64,000 nt of DNA from Burkholderiales bacterium (lineage in GTDB: Bacteria; Pseudomonadota; Gammaproteobacteria; Burkholderiales; Burkholderiaceae_F): NCBI GenBank assembly GCA_020355165.1, contig CP070661.1, positions 1,736,193 through 1,800,192 on the forward strand, given 5' to 3'. This document shows positions 39,551-48,400 of this stretch, piece after piece. Under the pieces are notes generated by a model. It searched no databases, had not been told where the DNA came from, and worked only from the letters and a program-made list of their open reading frames with translations. A program made the translations under genes and the position numbers. The stretch's first letter is position 1. Every line of letters begins with the position of its first letter.

Positions 39551-40560
39551 GCGACGCCCCGCAGCAGGATGGCGATGCGCTGGATGGTCCAGAAAGCGCC
39601 AAGCGTGCCGACCAGATACCCCGGCAGGCGCGCCATCATTCGCGGCCAGTGCACCCGCAGCAGGCGGAAGGCGCGCTCGAGCAGCAGGATCAGCAGCACG
39701 AACGCCAGCTGGCCGATCTCGACGCCGACGTTGAACAGCAGCAGCGCCAGCGGGATCTCGCCTTTCGGCAGTCCCAGCGCCGCCAGTCCGCTGGCGAAGC
39801 CGAATCCGTGCAGCAGGCCGAAGGCGAACGCCACCACCCACGGGTGGCGGATGGTGAAGCTGGTCTGGCCGCGCCAGCGGCGCACGATCTCCGGTCCGAG
39901 GAACAGGATCGACAGCGCGATGGCGGCGTTAAGCGGCGCCGGCGCGATCGAGGCGATGCCGAAAGTGGCCACCGCCAGCGTGATCGAGTGGGCGATCGTG
40001 AAGGCAGTCACCGTCTTCAGCAGCATCCAGCGGTCGCGCACGATCAGCAGCAGGCCGAGCACGAACAGCAGGTGGTCGACGCCGAGCAGGATGTGCTCGA
40101 TGCCGAGGTACAGGTAGACGCCGGCGCCGCGCCGCGTGTCGCTGGCCGCACGCAGCTGCACCGACGGCTGCACCGGCTTGAGCACGTGCGTCTCCACGCC
40201 CCCGTCGGCGTGCTGCACCCGCACCAGCACGTCGGTGACGAAGGCCTCCAGCCCCTCGATGCCGATCCTTCGCCCGGCGAGTCCCGATCGGCACTCGAGC
40301 GTGGCGGTGAAGACCCAGGCCGTGCCGGCACGGTCGCTGCGCGCCTCGCCGACCTGCCGGCAGTTCTCCGGGAACACCGGGACGATCGGCATCCGCGCGT
40401 CGGAGGAGCCGAGGGAGGGCAGCTTCCACAGCACCTCGTAGCGGCCGGCCGCCGTCTCCTTCAGCTCGAGGAAGCCGGGCTGCAGCTCGTGCGCAGCCAG
40501 CGGCGGCGCGCAGGCCAGCAACGCCAGCACCTGGAGCAATGCCCGGGCAAGACGGCTCAC
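39547..40560 (-). CDS. HupE/UreJ-like protein with extracytoplasmic N-terminal domain
   Basis: A 337-residue protein starting with GTG inside the preceding stop. Residues 1-23 are a signal peptide (ending LAAHE), 24-145 a beta-rich periplasmic domain with two cysteines, and 150-337 a bundle of about six helices. The membrane part shows YLGIEHILLGVDHLLFVLGL, FTIAHSITLA and FGLLHGFGFASGL, the pattern of the second HupE/UreJ subgroup. This larger subgroup is often encoded with DUF3604 and PPIase genes. Metal transport is inferred from the His/Asp motifs. Confidence 0.88.
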   Translation of the reverse strand: MSRLARALLQVLALLACAPPLAAHELQPGFLELKETAAGRYEVLWKLPSLGSSDARMPIVPVFPENCRQVGEARSDRAGTAWVFTATLECRSGLAGRRIGIEGLEAFVTDVLVRVQHADGGVETHVLKPVQPSVQLRAASDTRRGAGVYLYLGIEHILLGVDHLLFVLGLLLIVRDRWMLLKTVTAFTIAHSITLAVATFGIASIAPAPLNAAIALSILFLGPEIVRRWRGQTSFTIRHPWVVAFAFGLLHGFGFASGLAALGLPKGEIPLALLLFNVGVEIGQLAFVLLILLLERAFRLLRVHWPRMMARLPGYLVGTLGAFWTIQRIAILLRGVA

Positions 40561-41438
40561 GACCTGCCCGCCTGCGGTGTCTGCTTTCCGGACTCCGGCA
40601 CCTGCACCTTGACCACGTACTTCGCGCGCAGCCGCTCGTAGAAGGCCTTGGCCAGTTCCTGCCGTCGCGCGTTGGCCCACTCGCGTTTGACCAGCGGTCG
40701 CACCTCGTCGAGGGTGGGCGCGCCGGCCGGCGACAGCGCCTCCAGCCGCACCAGGTGCGCGCCATAGCCCGAGTCGATCGGGCCGACCCACCGGCCGAGC
40801 GGCTGCCTGATCAGCGCCTCGGCGAAGTCGGCTCCGAAGAGCCGCGCCACGTCGGCCCCGGTTGCGTTCTCATAGCGGGACTCGAGCAGCAGCAGCCGAT
40901 CACCGGCCCGCGCGGGCTCGATCGGGCGCCCGCCGTTCAGCGCCTCGAGCAGGCGCCTGGCGTCGGCAGGCAGCGACGCGCCGCGGCTGCGCGGGTCGAG
41001 ATAGACCTGCGTGAAGGTGACGCGCGGCTCGGTGCGGAAGGCGTCGGCGTGCTCGTCAAGGTAGCGAGCCAGCTCGGCGTCGGAGGGTTCAACGCTGGCC
41101 GCCGCCTCCTCGGAGACGAACTCCATCTTCTGCTGCAGCCGGCGGCGGATGATCGCGTCGTCGCGGTCCAGCCCGAGGGCCAGCGCCTCGCGCACCATCA
41201 CCTCTTCCCGCACGAAGGCCTCGATCAGCCCGTCGAGCTCCTGCTTCGTCGGCGGCCGCTGCCAGGTGCGGCGGAAGTTCTGCGCCAGGTTGGCAATGCG
41301 CGCTTCGCTGACGACGATCTCGGCCGACGCGGCGGCCGCTCGCGTCGAGGCCGGCCGCAGCCAGGCGTCGAGCAGGAACAGCGCGGCGCCAAGCAGCAGG
41401 AAGTGAACGAGCGGCTCGCGCAGCAGGAATCGGAACAT
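40557..41438 (-). CDS. Membrane-anchored parvulin-type peptidyl-prolyl isomerase
   Basis: A 293-residue protein with a short cytoplasmic N terminus, one membrane helix (residues about 8-27, LVHFLLLGAALFLLDAWL), a SurA/PpiD-like helical chaperone region with FVREEVMVREALALGLDRDD, and a PpiC-type domain at about 140-260 (FTQVYLDP...IDSGYGAHLVRLEAL). It probably acts in the periplasm, helping to fold exported proteins. Its position between DUF3604 and HupE genes, with a 4-nt overlap to the latter, suggests a dedicated client. The active-site pattern is not complete enough to prove isomerase activity. Confidence 0.87.
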   Translation of the reverse strand: MFRFLLREPLVHFLLLGAALFLLDAWLRPASTRAAAASAEIVVSEARIANLAQNFRRTWQRPPTKQELDGLIEAFVREEVMVREALALGLDRDDAIIRRRLQQKMEFVSEEAAASVEPSDAELARYLDEHADAFRTEPRVTFTQVYLDPRSRGASLPADARRLLEALNGGRPIEPARAGDRLLLLESRYENATGADVARLFGADFAEALIRQPLGRWVGPIDSGYGAHLVRLEALSPAGAPTLDEVRPLVKREWANARRQELAKAFYERLRAKYVVKVQVPESGKQTPQAGRS

Positions 41439-41477
41439 CTCGGATCGGCCGCAGGACGGCCGTGAAGCGTACCGGAG

Positions 41478-41669
41478 TCAGCCGGGCGCAACCTCGACCG
41501 GCCAGCGGCGCGCGGCGGCGGCTGCAGCGTCAGGACCGTACAGGCGCACGACGCCGAGGTCCAGTGCTTCGGCAGAGCGCCGGCTGCCGCCGGCGATCGC
41601 CTCGACCGCGAGCACCGCTGACAGCGCCCCGACCGCGGCCGTGGACGGGAGCCCGGTCATCGCGCTCAC
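41478..41669 (-). CDS. Small ORF coupled to the DUF3604 gene
   Basis: A possible 63-residue protein ([21 protein letters not shown]...). Its ATG overlaps the DUF3604 stop (ATGA), the same junction type used by the other genes in this operon, and it ends 39 nt before the PPIase start. A weakly hydrophobic stretch at about residues 8-28 could be a membrane segment; the rest is Ala/Arg-rich with no known domain. It may be real or chance; there is no recognisable homologue to decide. Confidence 0.4.
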   Translation of the reverse strand: MSAMTGLPSTAAVGALSAVLAVEAIAGGSRRSAEALDLGVVRLYGPDAAAAAARRWPVEVAPG

Positions 41670-43597
41670 GACGGCGCGTACCAGATCGGCGAGGTGTAGG
41701 CGCGTTCCTGGTGGATCGTCTTGGCGTCCTTTGGCAGGGCGACACCGTAGCGGACCGCGTCATAGACGACCCAGCGCGGCGTCGGGATCTCGATCACGCG
41801 GGCATAGTAGAAGGCGCGCAGCTTCGGATCGAAGTCGGGATCGGTCCACACCGTGCCGAGCTCGGAGGCGCCGATCGTGTTGGTCCAGTTGGCGTTCTTC
41901 AGGTCGACGGTGTTGCCCACCGGCGGCAGCTTGCCCTTCGCATCGGCCTTGCGCTCGCCCGACCAGGCGACGTCGTAGACCTTCTCGTGCGTCTTGCCGC
42001 CGGCGTCGAGCCAGCCCTTGACGATCTGGATGCGGTCCAGATTGGCGCCGATCGGGTCGCGCAGCGCATAGACCATCAATGTCGGCGCCTTGGCGCCGTT
42101 ACGGGCAGGCAGGTTGCCGCCCATCGGCACGCCCTTCTCGTAGCCGCGGAAAGCGGGCTGGCGGCTGTTGAGGTCCTCCGCGGTGTAGCTCCAGCCGCCG
42201 AAGAAGCGCACGGCGATCCGTGTGCCAGTGGTCGCGTAGACCTCCTTGCGCGCCATCGCATCGAAGATCGCCTCGCGCGTGTTGTCCATCGCCCACACCG
42301 CGGCCAGCCCGGAGGCCACCGTCTGCCAGCCCTTGAACTCGCCGTTCTTGGTCTTGGTGAACGGGTGCTGCATGCGCTCCGGCGACGGCTCGCCGCCCGA
42401 GTGCTTGCCGAAGAAGTTGTCCTCCTCCGCCGTCGACAGCCCGGTGTGGCTGTCGGTCGAGCCGACCATGCCGAACTTGAACGGATTGGTGCCGTGCCGG
42501 GACTCGAGCAGCAGGCCGTTCTTCAGCGCCTCGCGCGCATATTCGTACTGCAGCATCTCCGGCTTCTTGGCTTCGCTCAGGTCGAGGTTGCCGACGTCCC
42601 AGTTCTCGTAGTCGGCAAAGGCATCATCGGGCGACAGCAGCGGGTGCGCCTCGCCGTCGCCCTTGATCTGCGTGACCTCGTACAGCGGCTCCCACTTGGC
42701 GCGCGCCTCGACGTACGTACGGTCGATCTTGCGGCCGGTGTACTGCGCATCGACCGGGAACATCAGCCCGTTCGAGAGGTTGCCGTTGTGTGCGAGTGCC
42801 AGCACCGTGCCGCCGGTCTTGCTCTCGTAGTTCTCCAGCCACTTGTACAGGTCGAGCGGATCGGTGCTGCCGATCGGCGCCTGCGTCGTGTACGGCACCA
42901 CCTGTCCGGCCCTGTTGCCTCCGTCGCGGAAGATCACGTTGCGGTGCAGGTTGTTGCCCTTGACCAGCGAGGTCCACTCGAAGCCGATCAGCGCGGTAAA
43001 GCGTCCGGGCTCGTTGTAGGCCTCTGCCGCCTTGACGACCTTCTCCCACGTCGACGCATAGATCTTCGAGCCCGGTGAATAGGCGGCGAGCAGTTCGGGG
43101 TCGACCTTGCCCTGCGAGAAAGTGGTGATCAGGTCCAGGGCGGTGTCGACCGCGGTCTGGCCGCCCGACTTCAGGCCCTTGGCCCAGCGCGCGCCCTGCT
43201 CGTACTTGGTCACCTCGGGCGAGCCCGCCTTCAGGTCGTTGATCAGGCCCATCGCATCCGAATGGTCGGCGATCACCAGCCAGTCGAGCGGGCGGGCAAG
43301 CTTGGCCGGCTGCCCGGTCGAAGACACGACTTCCTCGCCGCGCGCGAAGCGATACGCGTCCTCGAGGCCGACGCGGGCGCCGAACAGGCCGGCGTCGACC
43401 GACAGGCCGGTGTGCAGGTGCGTGTCGCCCCACAGCGGCCGGCTCGGAAAGCGCCGCTGCGCGTACGGCGAGTACACCTCGCCGGGGAAGAGCCTGGACA
43501 CCGATTCCTTCGAGGGCGTGAACTGCGCCGTGGCAGGGCCGGCGACGAGGGTGGCAACGGCAACGGCGGCCAGCGTTGTCAGCACAGTGGTCCGCAT
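41666..43597 (-). CDS. Secreted DUF3604 protein (putative metallo-hydrolase)
   Basis: A 643-residue protein with a Sec signal peptide (about 1-24, ending GPATAQ) and a full DUF3604 domain. Near the N terminus is [15 protein letters not shown], a PHP-like H-x-H metal site; then [47 protein letters not shown] and a C-terminal region with [17 protein letters not shown] and [13 protein letters not shown]. The pattern of His and Asp residues suggests a metal-dependent hydrolase in the periplasm, but no reaction is established for this family. The ATG at 43597 follows a GGAGGATCG ribosome-binding site. It is the first gene of the operon with the PPIase and three HupE-like proteins. Confidence 0.92.
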   Translation of the reverse strand: MRTTVLTTLAAVAVATLVAGPATAQFTPSKESVSRLFPGEVYSPYAQRRFPSRPLWGDTHLHTGLSVDAGLFGARVGLEDAYRFARGEEVVSSTGQPAKLARPLDWLVIADHSDAMGLINDLKAGSPEVTKYEQGARWAKGLKSGGQTAVDTALDLITTFSQGKVDPELLAAYSPGSKIYASTWEKVVKAAEAYNEPGRFTALIGFEWTSLVKGNNLHRNVIFRDGGNRAGQVVPYTTQAPIGSTDPLDLYKWLENYESKTGGTVLALAHNGNLSNGLMFPVDAQYTGRKIDRTYVEARAKWEPLYEVTQIKGDGEAHPLLSPDDAFADYENWDVGNLDLSEAKKPEMLQYEYAREALKNGLLLESRHGTNPFKFGMVGSTDSHTGLSTAEEDNFFGKHSGGEPSPERMQHPFTKTKNGEFKGWQTVASGLAAVWAMDNTREAIFDAMARKEVYATTGTRIAVRFFGGWSYTAEDLNSRQPAFRGYEKGVPMGGNLPARNGAKAPTLMVYALRDPIGANLDRIQIVKGWLDAGGKTHEKVYDVAWSGERKADAKGKLPPVGNTVDLKNANWTNTIGASELGTVWTDPDFDPKLRAFYYARVIEIPTPRWVVYDAVRYGVALPKDAKTIHQERAYTSPIWYAPS

Positions 43598-44056
43598 GTC
43601 GATCCTCCGTGGTGTTGATAGTCGTGCGCTCAGCCGCCGGGCACCCGGCACGCCTGCGCAGTGTAGTGGTGCAGCGCCGCTCGCCGCGGAGCCGGTGACA
43701 GGCAGGCCGAAAGGCGTTCGCTCGCGCCGTCGGGTGCGTCGACAACAAGGCGGCTCGCGCAACCGTACAGCCATGCCCGCGGCAAACCGCGCACCTGTCG
43801 GTCGATCTTCGGCGGCACCCCTCGAAGCGTCAGCACCGCATTCGCGCCACGCAGGAACCCTTACGCGAAAGGACGCCGCCTAGCACGATCGGCTCGAGCG
43901 TCACTTGCCCGAGGCCAACGCGGATCCGGATCGCCTGATCTTGCCCGTCCCCGCTGGCCGGCATCCATGGCGCCAAGCCGGGGGTTCGTCGACGACCGCT
44001 GCTCCGCGGCTGGTCACGGCGGCACAATCGCCGTTCGGCGCCGGATGAGGGGCGAG
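43598..44056. other. Intergenic region between DUF3604 and LytS-type kinase genes
   Basis: A 459-nt gap between divergent genes. It must contain the promoters of both the DUF3604 operon and the kinase operon. I found no convincing -35/-10 pair, terminator or RNA gene. A 68-codon minus-strand ORF (43630-43836) is open, but has no ribosome-binding site or domain and is probably chance. Confidence 0.5.
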
Positions 44057-45205
44057 ATGGCTGGACATGGTGGAGCGGCCGGTCCTGCGGGCGACGGCGG
44101 CATCGTTGCGCGCGTGGGGCGCGGCCTCGGCGGGTGGCGGCTGGCCGTGACGGCGCTCGTGGCTCTGCTGCTGTCGCTGGGCGCGCTGACCAGCCCGACG
44201 TTGCTGCAGTTCTTCTCGCCGGCCGAGATCGTGCTGGCCTGGCTTGGCTACCTGGCCGAGCTGGGCGTGATCGCGGCGGTGCTGCTCGTCGCCTTCGCTG
44301 CCCTCGACGGGGTGCTGCCGCGGCGCATGCCGCTGCGACTGCCTGCCATCGCGGCGGCGCTGCTGGCCCTGTCGGCGCTGCTTGCCGTGCTGCTGCACGC
44401 CTACTTCGCCGGCGGGTTCGAGCACCTTCCGCCGCCGCTGCGGATGCTCGCCGACTCACTGCGCTGGGGGCTTCCGGCAGCGTTCCTGGCGCTGATCGCC
44501 GATGTGCACCAGCGGGCGCTGCAGGCCGACTCGGCGGCGCATGCGGCCGAGATCGCCCGCGCGCAGCTTCGGCAGGCGGAAAGCGAGCAGCAGCTGGCCC
44601 TGCTGCAGGCGCAGATCGAGCCGCACTTCCTATTCAACATGCTGGGCAACGTGCGGCGCCTGTACCGCACCGACCCGCGCTCCGGAGCCGAGGCGATCGG
44701 CAGTCTGATGCACTACCTGCGCGGCGCCCTGCCGCAGCTGCGCAGCCGGCGCACCTCCCTTGGCGAGGAGATCTCGCTGGTGCAGGCCTACCTCGACCTG
44801 TTCAAGCTGCGCATGGGGGCCCAGCTGGCCTTCTCGATCGAGATCGAGGACGGACTGCAGGAGGCGGAGTTCCCGCCGATGCTGCTGCTCACGCTGGTCG
44901 AGAACGCCATCAAGCACGGCCTGGAGCCGGCGGGGGGAGGGCGGCTCGAGGTGCGGGCGCGACGCCGGCGCGGCCTGCTCGAAGCGACGGTGCTCGACGA
45001 CGGCGCGGGGTTCGGCGCCACGGCGGGCAGCGGGACCGGCGTCGGTCTCGTCAACGTCCGGCGGCAGCTGGCGGCCCGCTATCCGGGCCGGGCACGGCTG
45101 ACCCTGGCCGGGCGGCAGCCGCGCGGCGCCAGTGCGACGATCGAGATCCCGCTGCGCAGCGCTGCCCGGGTCGAGCCGGTGCGCGGCGAGTCCTTCGCAG
45201 CCTGA
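44057..45205 (+). CDS. LytS/YehU-type membrane histidine kinase
   Basis: A 382-residue kinase of the LytS family. The N-terminal part has four membrane helices (about residues 28-140) without a separate sensor domain. A coiled coil (about 150-185) precedes the kinase core: QIEPHFLFNMLGNVRRLYRTDP with the phospho-accepting His190, and the ATPase N-box LTLVENAIKHGLEP with Asn283. The G-box region has LDDGAGFG and GVGLVNVRRQL. I chose the ATG at 44057, 6-7 nt after GAGGGGCGAG. The next gene starts 9 nt after its stop and encodes a degenerate paralogue. Confidence 0.9.
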   Translation: MAGHGGAAGPAGDGGIVARVGRGLGGWRLAVTALVALLLSLGALTSPTLLQFFSPAEIVLAWLGYLAELGVIAAVLLVAFAALDGVLPRRMPLRLPAIAAALLALSALLAVLLHAYFAGGFEHLPPPLRMLADSLRWGLPAAFLALIADVHQRALQADSAAHAAEIARAQLRQAESEQQLALLQAQIEPHFLFNMLGNVRRLYRTDPRSGAEAIGSLMHYLRGALPQLRSRRTSLGEEISLVQAYLDLFKLRMGAQLAFSIEIEDGLQEAEFPPMLLLTLVENAIKHGLEPAGGGRLEVRARRRRGLLEATVLDDGAGFGATAGSGTGVGLVNVRRQLAARYPGRARLTLAGRQPRGASATIEIPLRSAARVEPVRGESFAA

Positions 45206-45214
45206 GGCGCAGCC

Positions 45215-46306
45215 ATGCTGAGTGCCGCGACACCTTTGCCGGTCGACACGCCGCGCACGGATCCAGTGGGCGGCTTCTGGCGATGGCTGGGTACGCACCG
45301 CGGCGCCGTGCGCATCGCCGGCCTGCTGGCTTTCGCCGGACCGCTGACGTTCTTCACCGGCGCCGCGAGCGTCGTCGACTCGGCCGCGGCAGCCGACCTC
45401 GGCAGGCTGGCGCTGTGGTGGCTGCTCTATGGAATCTCTTTGTGGTGCCTGCTCCTGCTTGCCGGATATGGCGGCGAACGGATCGGCCGGCAGCTGCGCC
45501 CGACCGTCCGCAGCGGGCTGTGGCTGCTGGCGGCTGTGCTGGCCGCCGCGCTGACCAATCTGCTGACGGCCGGGCGGGCGGCGCTGCTCATCGAACTGGG
45601 CCTGGTGCACAGCGCCCGCACCATGCACCTGCACGGCTTCACGTTCACCCTGATCATGGCGCTGCTGTACTTCGTCTACCTGCAGCGCAGCCGCGAGCAC
45701 GAACGGGCGGCCGCGCGCCTGGCCGCGGCGCAGGCAGCGCAGCGCCGCGCCCGTCACCGGATCGTGCAGGACCGCCTGCAGGAGGTGCAGGCGCGGATCG
45801 ACCCGCAGCTGCTGTTCGAGATGCTCGACGCGCTGCGCCGCCTGTACGCGAAGGACCCGCCGCGGGCCGAGCGCTTCCTCGACGAGTTGATCACCTTCCT
45901 GCGCGCGGCGCTGCCGCGCCTGCGGCAGGTGTCGTCGACCCTGCTGCGCGAGATCGAGCTGGCGCGCGCCTTCATCGGATTGAGGCAGCTGGCCGACGCA
46001 GGCGGGGCGCCCATCGCGGTGGAGGTCTCGCCCGACGTGATGCACGCAGGCTTTCCGCCAGGCATCCTGCTGCCGCTGCTGCAGGAGACCGGCTGGTCGC
46101 CGGCCGGTGGTTGCCGGCTGGCCGCAGCACGCTCGCGGGACAGCTGCCGGCTGGTCCTGACCGTTGGCGCGATGCCGTCGGAGACCGCGGTCGAACGCGT
46201 CAGGGCGCTGCTGGCGGACGTGCATGGAACGTCGGCGCGGCTGGAGATCGCCCGCCGCTCCGACCAGGTCGACATCATCGTGCAGGTGCCTTATGAACTT
46301 GCCTGA
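45215..46306 (+). CDS. Degenerate LytS-like membrane protein (pseudokinase)
   Basis: A 363-residue protein with four N-terminal membrane helices (about 25-165), a coiled coil and a His_kinase-like region that aligns with the upstream LytS-type kinase. Where that kinase has IEPHFLFNML, this protein reads IDPQLLFEML, so the phospho-accepting His is Gln198. Where it has LVENAIKHG, this reads LLQETGWSPAG, so the Mg-ATP Asn is Thr292. Recognisable glycine boxes are missing. It should be inactive as a kinase and may act as a sensor or regulatory partner. Its end overlaps the LytTR regulator gene by 14 nt. Confidence 0.85.
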   Translation: MLSAATPLPVDTPRTDPVGGFWRWLGTHRGAVRIAGLLAFAGPLTFFTGAASVVDSAAAADLGRLALWWLLYGISLWCLLLLAGYGGERIGRQLRPTVRSGLWLLAAVLAAALTNLLTAGRAALLIELGLVHSARTMHLHGFTFTLIMALLYFVYLQRSREHERAAARLAAAQAAQRRARHRIVQDRLQEVQARIDPQLLFEMLDALRRLYAKDPPRAERFLDELITFLRAALPRLRQVSSTLLREIELARAFIGLRQLADAGGAPIAVEVSPDVMHAGFPPGILLPLLQETGWSPAGGCRLAAARSRDSCRLVLTVGAMPSETAVERVRALLADVHGTSARLEIARRSDQVDIIVQVPYELA

Positions 46307-47069
46307 GTCAGCGGCCCGCGCGGCGCCCACGGCGATCATCGCCGAGGACGAACCGCTGCTGGCGGACGAGCTCGCCGACATGCTGCATGCGCTGTGGCCG
46401 CAGCTGGAGATCGTGGCGCGCGTGGGCGACGGGGTGGCGGCGCTGAACGCGATCGACGAACACCGGCCGGACATCGCCTTCCTCGACATCCGCATGCCGT
46501 TGCTGACAGGCATCGAGGTGGCGCGGCAGATCGGCGGCCGCTGCCACGTCGCTTTCATCACTTCCTACGATGAGCACGCGCTGGAGGCCTTCGAGGCGGG
46601 CGCAATGGACTACGTGCTCAAGCCGCCCACGGCGGGCCGCCTGGCAACGACGGTCCAGCGGCTGAAGGCGCGGCTGCAGCAACCGGCGCCGGACCTGCGC
46701 CGGGCGCTCGAGGACCTGGTCGAGCGCCGGTCGGCGGCGCCCCGCTACCTGCAGTGGATCAACGCCTCGCGCGGCGCGGCGGTGCGCCTGATCACGGTCG
46801 AGGAGATCGTGTACTTCCGCTCCGACCAGAAGTACACGCTGGTGGTCACCGCCGACACCGAGGCGCTGATCAAGAAGACGATCAAGAGCCTTGTCGCCGA
46901 GCTCGATCCGACCATGTTCTGGCAGGTTCACCGCTCGACGATCGTCAACGTCTACGCCATCGACAGCGTGATCCGCGACGACCGGGGAAACCTCACCCTG
47001 CGGCTGAAGCAGCGGCCGGAGACGCTGCCGGTCAGCGAGGCCTACACGCACCTGTTTCACCAGATGTGA
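46293..47069 (+). CDS. LytTR-family response regulator
   Basis: A 258-residue regulator. The receiver has IIAEDEPLLADELADML, phospho-Asp65 in IAFLDIRMP, and YVLKPP as the lysine motif. The C-terminal LytTR DNA-binding domain (about residues 155-258) includes VEEIVYFRSDQKYTLVVTADTEALIKKTIKSL and FWQVHRSTIVNV, which are typical. The start at 46293 lies 14 nt inside the pseudokinase gene. It should be phosphorylated by the intact LytS-type kinase two genes upstream. LytTR sites were not identified in the window. Confidence 0.93.
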   Translation: MNLPESAARAAPTAIIAEDEPLLADELADMLHALWPQLEIVARVGDGVAALNAIDEHRPDIAFLDIRMPLLTGIEVARQIGGRCHVAFITSYDEHALEAFEAGAMDYVLKPPTAGRLATTVQRLKARLQQPAPDLRRALEDLVERRSAAPRYLQWINASRGAAVRLITVEEIVYFRSDQKYTLVVTADTEALIKKTIKSLVAELDPTMFWQVHRSTIVNVYAIDSVIRDDRGNLTLRLKQRPETLPVSEAYTHLFHQM

Positions 47070-47124
47070 AGCGACGACTCCGCAAGCATTCATCGACGGC
47101 CGAGGCCGGGAGGGCGACATCCCC

Positions 47125-47535
47125 ATGAAGCTGGAACAAAGCAGGACGCGCCGCGAACTGCTGGCGCTGCTCGCCACCCTCGGCGTCACCGGCGAGGCGC
47201 TGGCGCAGGACCCCGTCCGCTCCGACCCCCGATCGTTCCGCGTCGTGCTGGAGAACGACCGCGTGCGGGTGCTCGAGTACCGCAGCGGCCCGGGGCTGGG
47301 TGTCTGCGGCCAGGGCGTGCACTACCACCCCGAGCGCGTCACCGTCACCTTGACCGAGGCAAAGGTCAGGATCACCAACGCCGAGGGCAGGACCGTCGTT
47401 CGCGAACTGCCCGCAGGCCAGGTGTTCTACGCGCCGGCCGAGACCCACTCGGTGGAAAACGTCGGCGGTTCGGGGACCCGCATCTACATCATCGAACTGA
47501 AGGGCAAGGACTGGAAGCCGAGCACCGGCGCCTGA
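47125..47535 (+). CDS. Cupin-domain protein with export-like N terminus
   Basis: A 136-residue protein. The N terminus (KLEQSRTRRELLALLATLGVTGEALA) resembles a signal sequence containing twin arginines (TRRELL), so Tat export is possible. The rest is a small cupin barrel with GVHYHPERVTVTLTEAKVRITNAEG and LPAGQVFYAPAETHSVENVG, including histidines that could bind a metal. The product is a likely periplasmic sensor or enzyme of unknown function. It follows the LytTR gene by 55 nt in the same direction and may be part of its regulon. Confidence 0.8.
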   Translation: MKLEQSRTRRELLALLATLGVTGEALAQDPVRSDPRSFRVVLENDRVRVLEYRSGPGLGVCGQGVHYHPERVTVTLTEAKVRITNAEGRTVVRELPAGQVFYAPAETHSVENVGGSGTRIYIIELKGKDWKPSTGA

Positions 47536-47752
47536 GGCGCAGCGGGCGGCGGCGCGTGCGTCTCCATCGTCGATTCGGCCGCAGCCATGCCGCGATTCGG
47601 CCGATCCGTCGGCGCATGGGCCATCGCAGCGAGGAAGCGGCCTACCTTTGCTTCACCGGCGCAGCGTCGATCGTTCTTCCGAGGATGAATCGGTCGCCGG
47701 CCGGAACCACCGACCGCACACCCCTTCAACTCGCCAAGGAAAGGATCATCAG

Positions 47753-48262
47753 ATGAACGCTCGCAACCATGCAGCCCGGATCACTCGACTGACGCTCGCA
47801 GCCGCCGTGGGCGCCTGCGCCGCCGCCGGCACGCTGGCCGCGCCGATGAAGGTCGAGGCAGTCATTTCGCCGAAGGCGGACTCCCGCATGGACTTCGCCG
47901 ACGGCAGCAAGCGGTTCCTCGTCGCCGCGCAGCGCGAAGGCAAGGCCACCGGCAACGGGCCGCTGGCAGGCACGACGATGCTGGAATGGGGGATGCACGA
48001 CGTGAACCCGGCCACCGGGGCCAACGCCACCGGCTATCTGGTCTTCACCACGGCCGAAGGCGACGTCGCCTACATCAAGTACCAGTTCCGCGGCGTTCCC
48101 GTGCCCGGCCCCGACGGCAAGCCGCGCTTCCTCGCCAACGGCAACTGGGAGACCGCGGGCGGCACCGGGAAGCTCAAGGGGCTGCGCGGCGCCGGGGCGC
48201 TGCAGTTCATTCCGGCCGAGCGACGCTTCGTGCTCGACGGTGACGTGGTGGCGGCGGACTGA
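47753..48262 (+). CDS. Secreted protein of unknown function
   Basis: A 169-residue protein with a signal peptide (MNARNHAARITRLTLAAAVGACAAAG, cleavage near LAAPM). The mature part of about 135 residues has alternating beta-type segments (YLVFTTAEGDVAYIKYQFRG and NWETAGGTGKLKGLRGAGALQF). The motif GGTGKLKGLRGAG resembles repeats in small beta-barrel proteins of the allene-oxide-cyclase-like fold, but I am not certain. An AAGGAAAGG ribosome-binding site lies 9 nt before the ATG. A 10-bp hairpin follows the stop. Confidence 0.75.
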   Translation: MNARNHAARITRLTLAAAVGACAAAGTLAAPMKVEAVISPKADSRMDFADGSKRFLVAAQREGKATGNGPLAGTTMLEWGMHDVNPATGANATGYLVFTTAEGDVAYIKYQFRGVPVPGPDGKPRFLANGNWETAGGTGKLKGLRGAGALQFIPAERRFVLDGDVVAAD

Positions 48263-48269
48263 CCGCGAT

Positions 48270-48318
48270 GGGGCAGCCGAGCGCGCGCCGGGAGCCGGAT
48301 CGGCGCGCCGGCTGCCCC
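48270..48318 (+). terminator. Large hairpin after secreted-protein gene
   Basis: A perfect 10-bp inverted repeat, GGGGCAGCCG (48270-48279) and CGGCTGCCCC (48309-48318), begins 8 nt after the stop codon. It encloses a second G+C-rich arm pair (GCGCGCC with GGCGCGC). There is no T tract, so it is either a Rho-assisted terminator or a protective 3'-end structure. Confidence 0.4.
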
Positions 48319-48400
48319 CGATCACGCAGGTACGTGGCGGACGGACTGGTCCGCGGTTCATCGCACGGCTTGCACCCGGCTCAGAAGAGGAGATGAAACG

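Noticed and set aside
43630-43836. A 68-codon minus-strand ORF in the DUF3604-LytS gap
   Set aside because: There is no ribosome-binding site, no domain and no conserved pattern. It lies in a promoter region.
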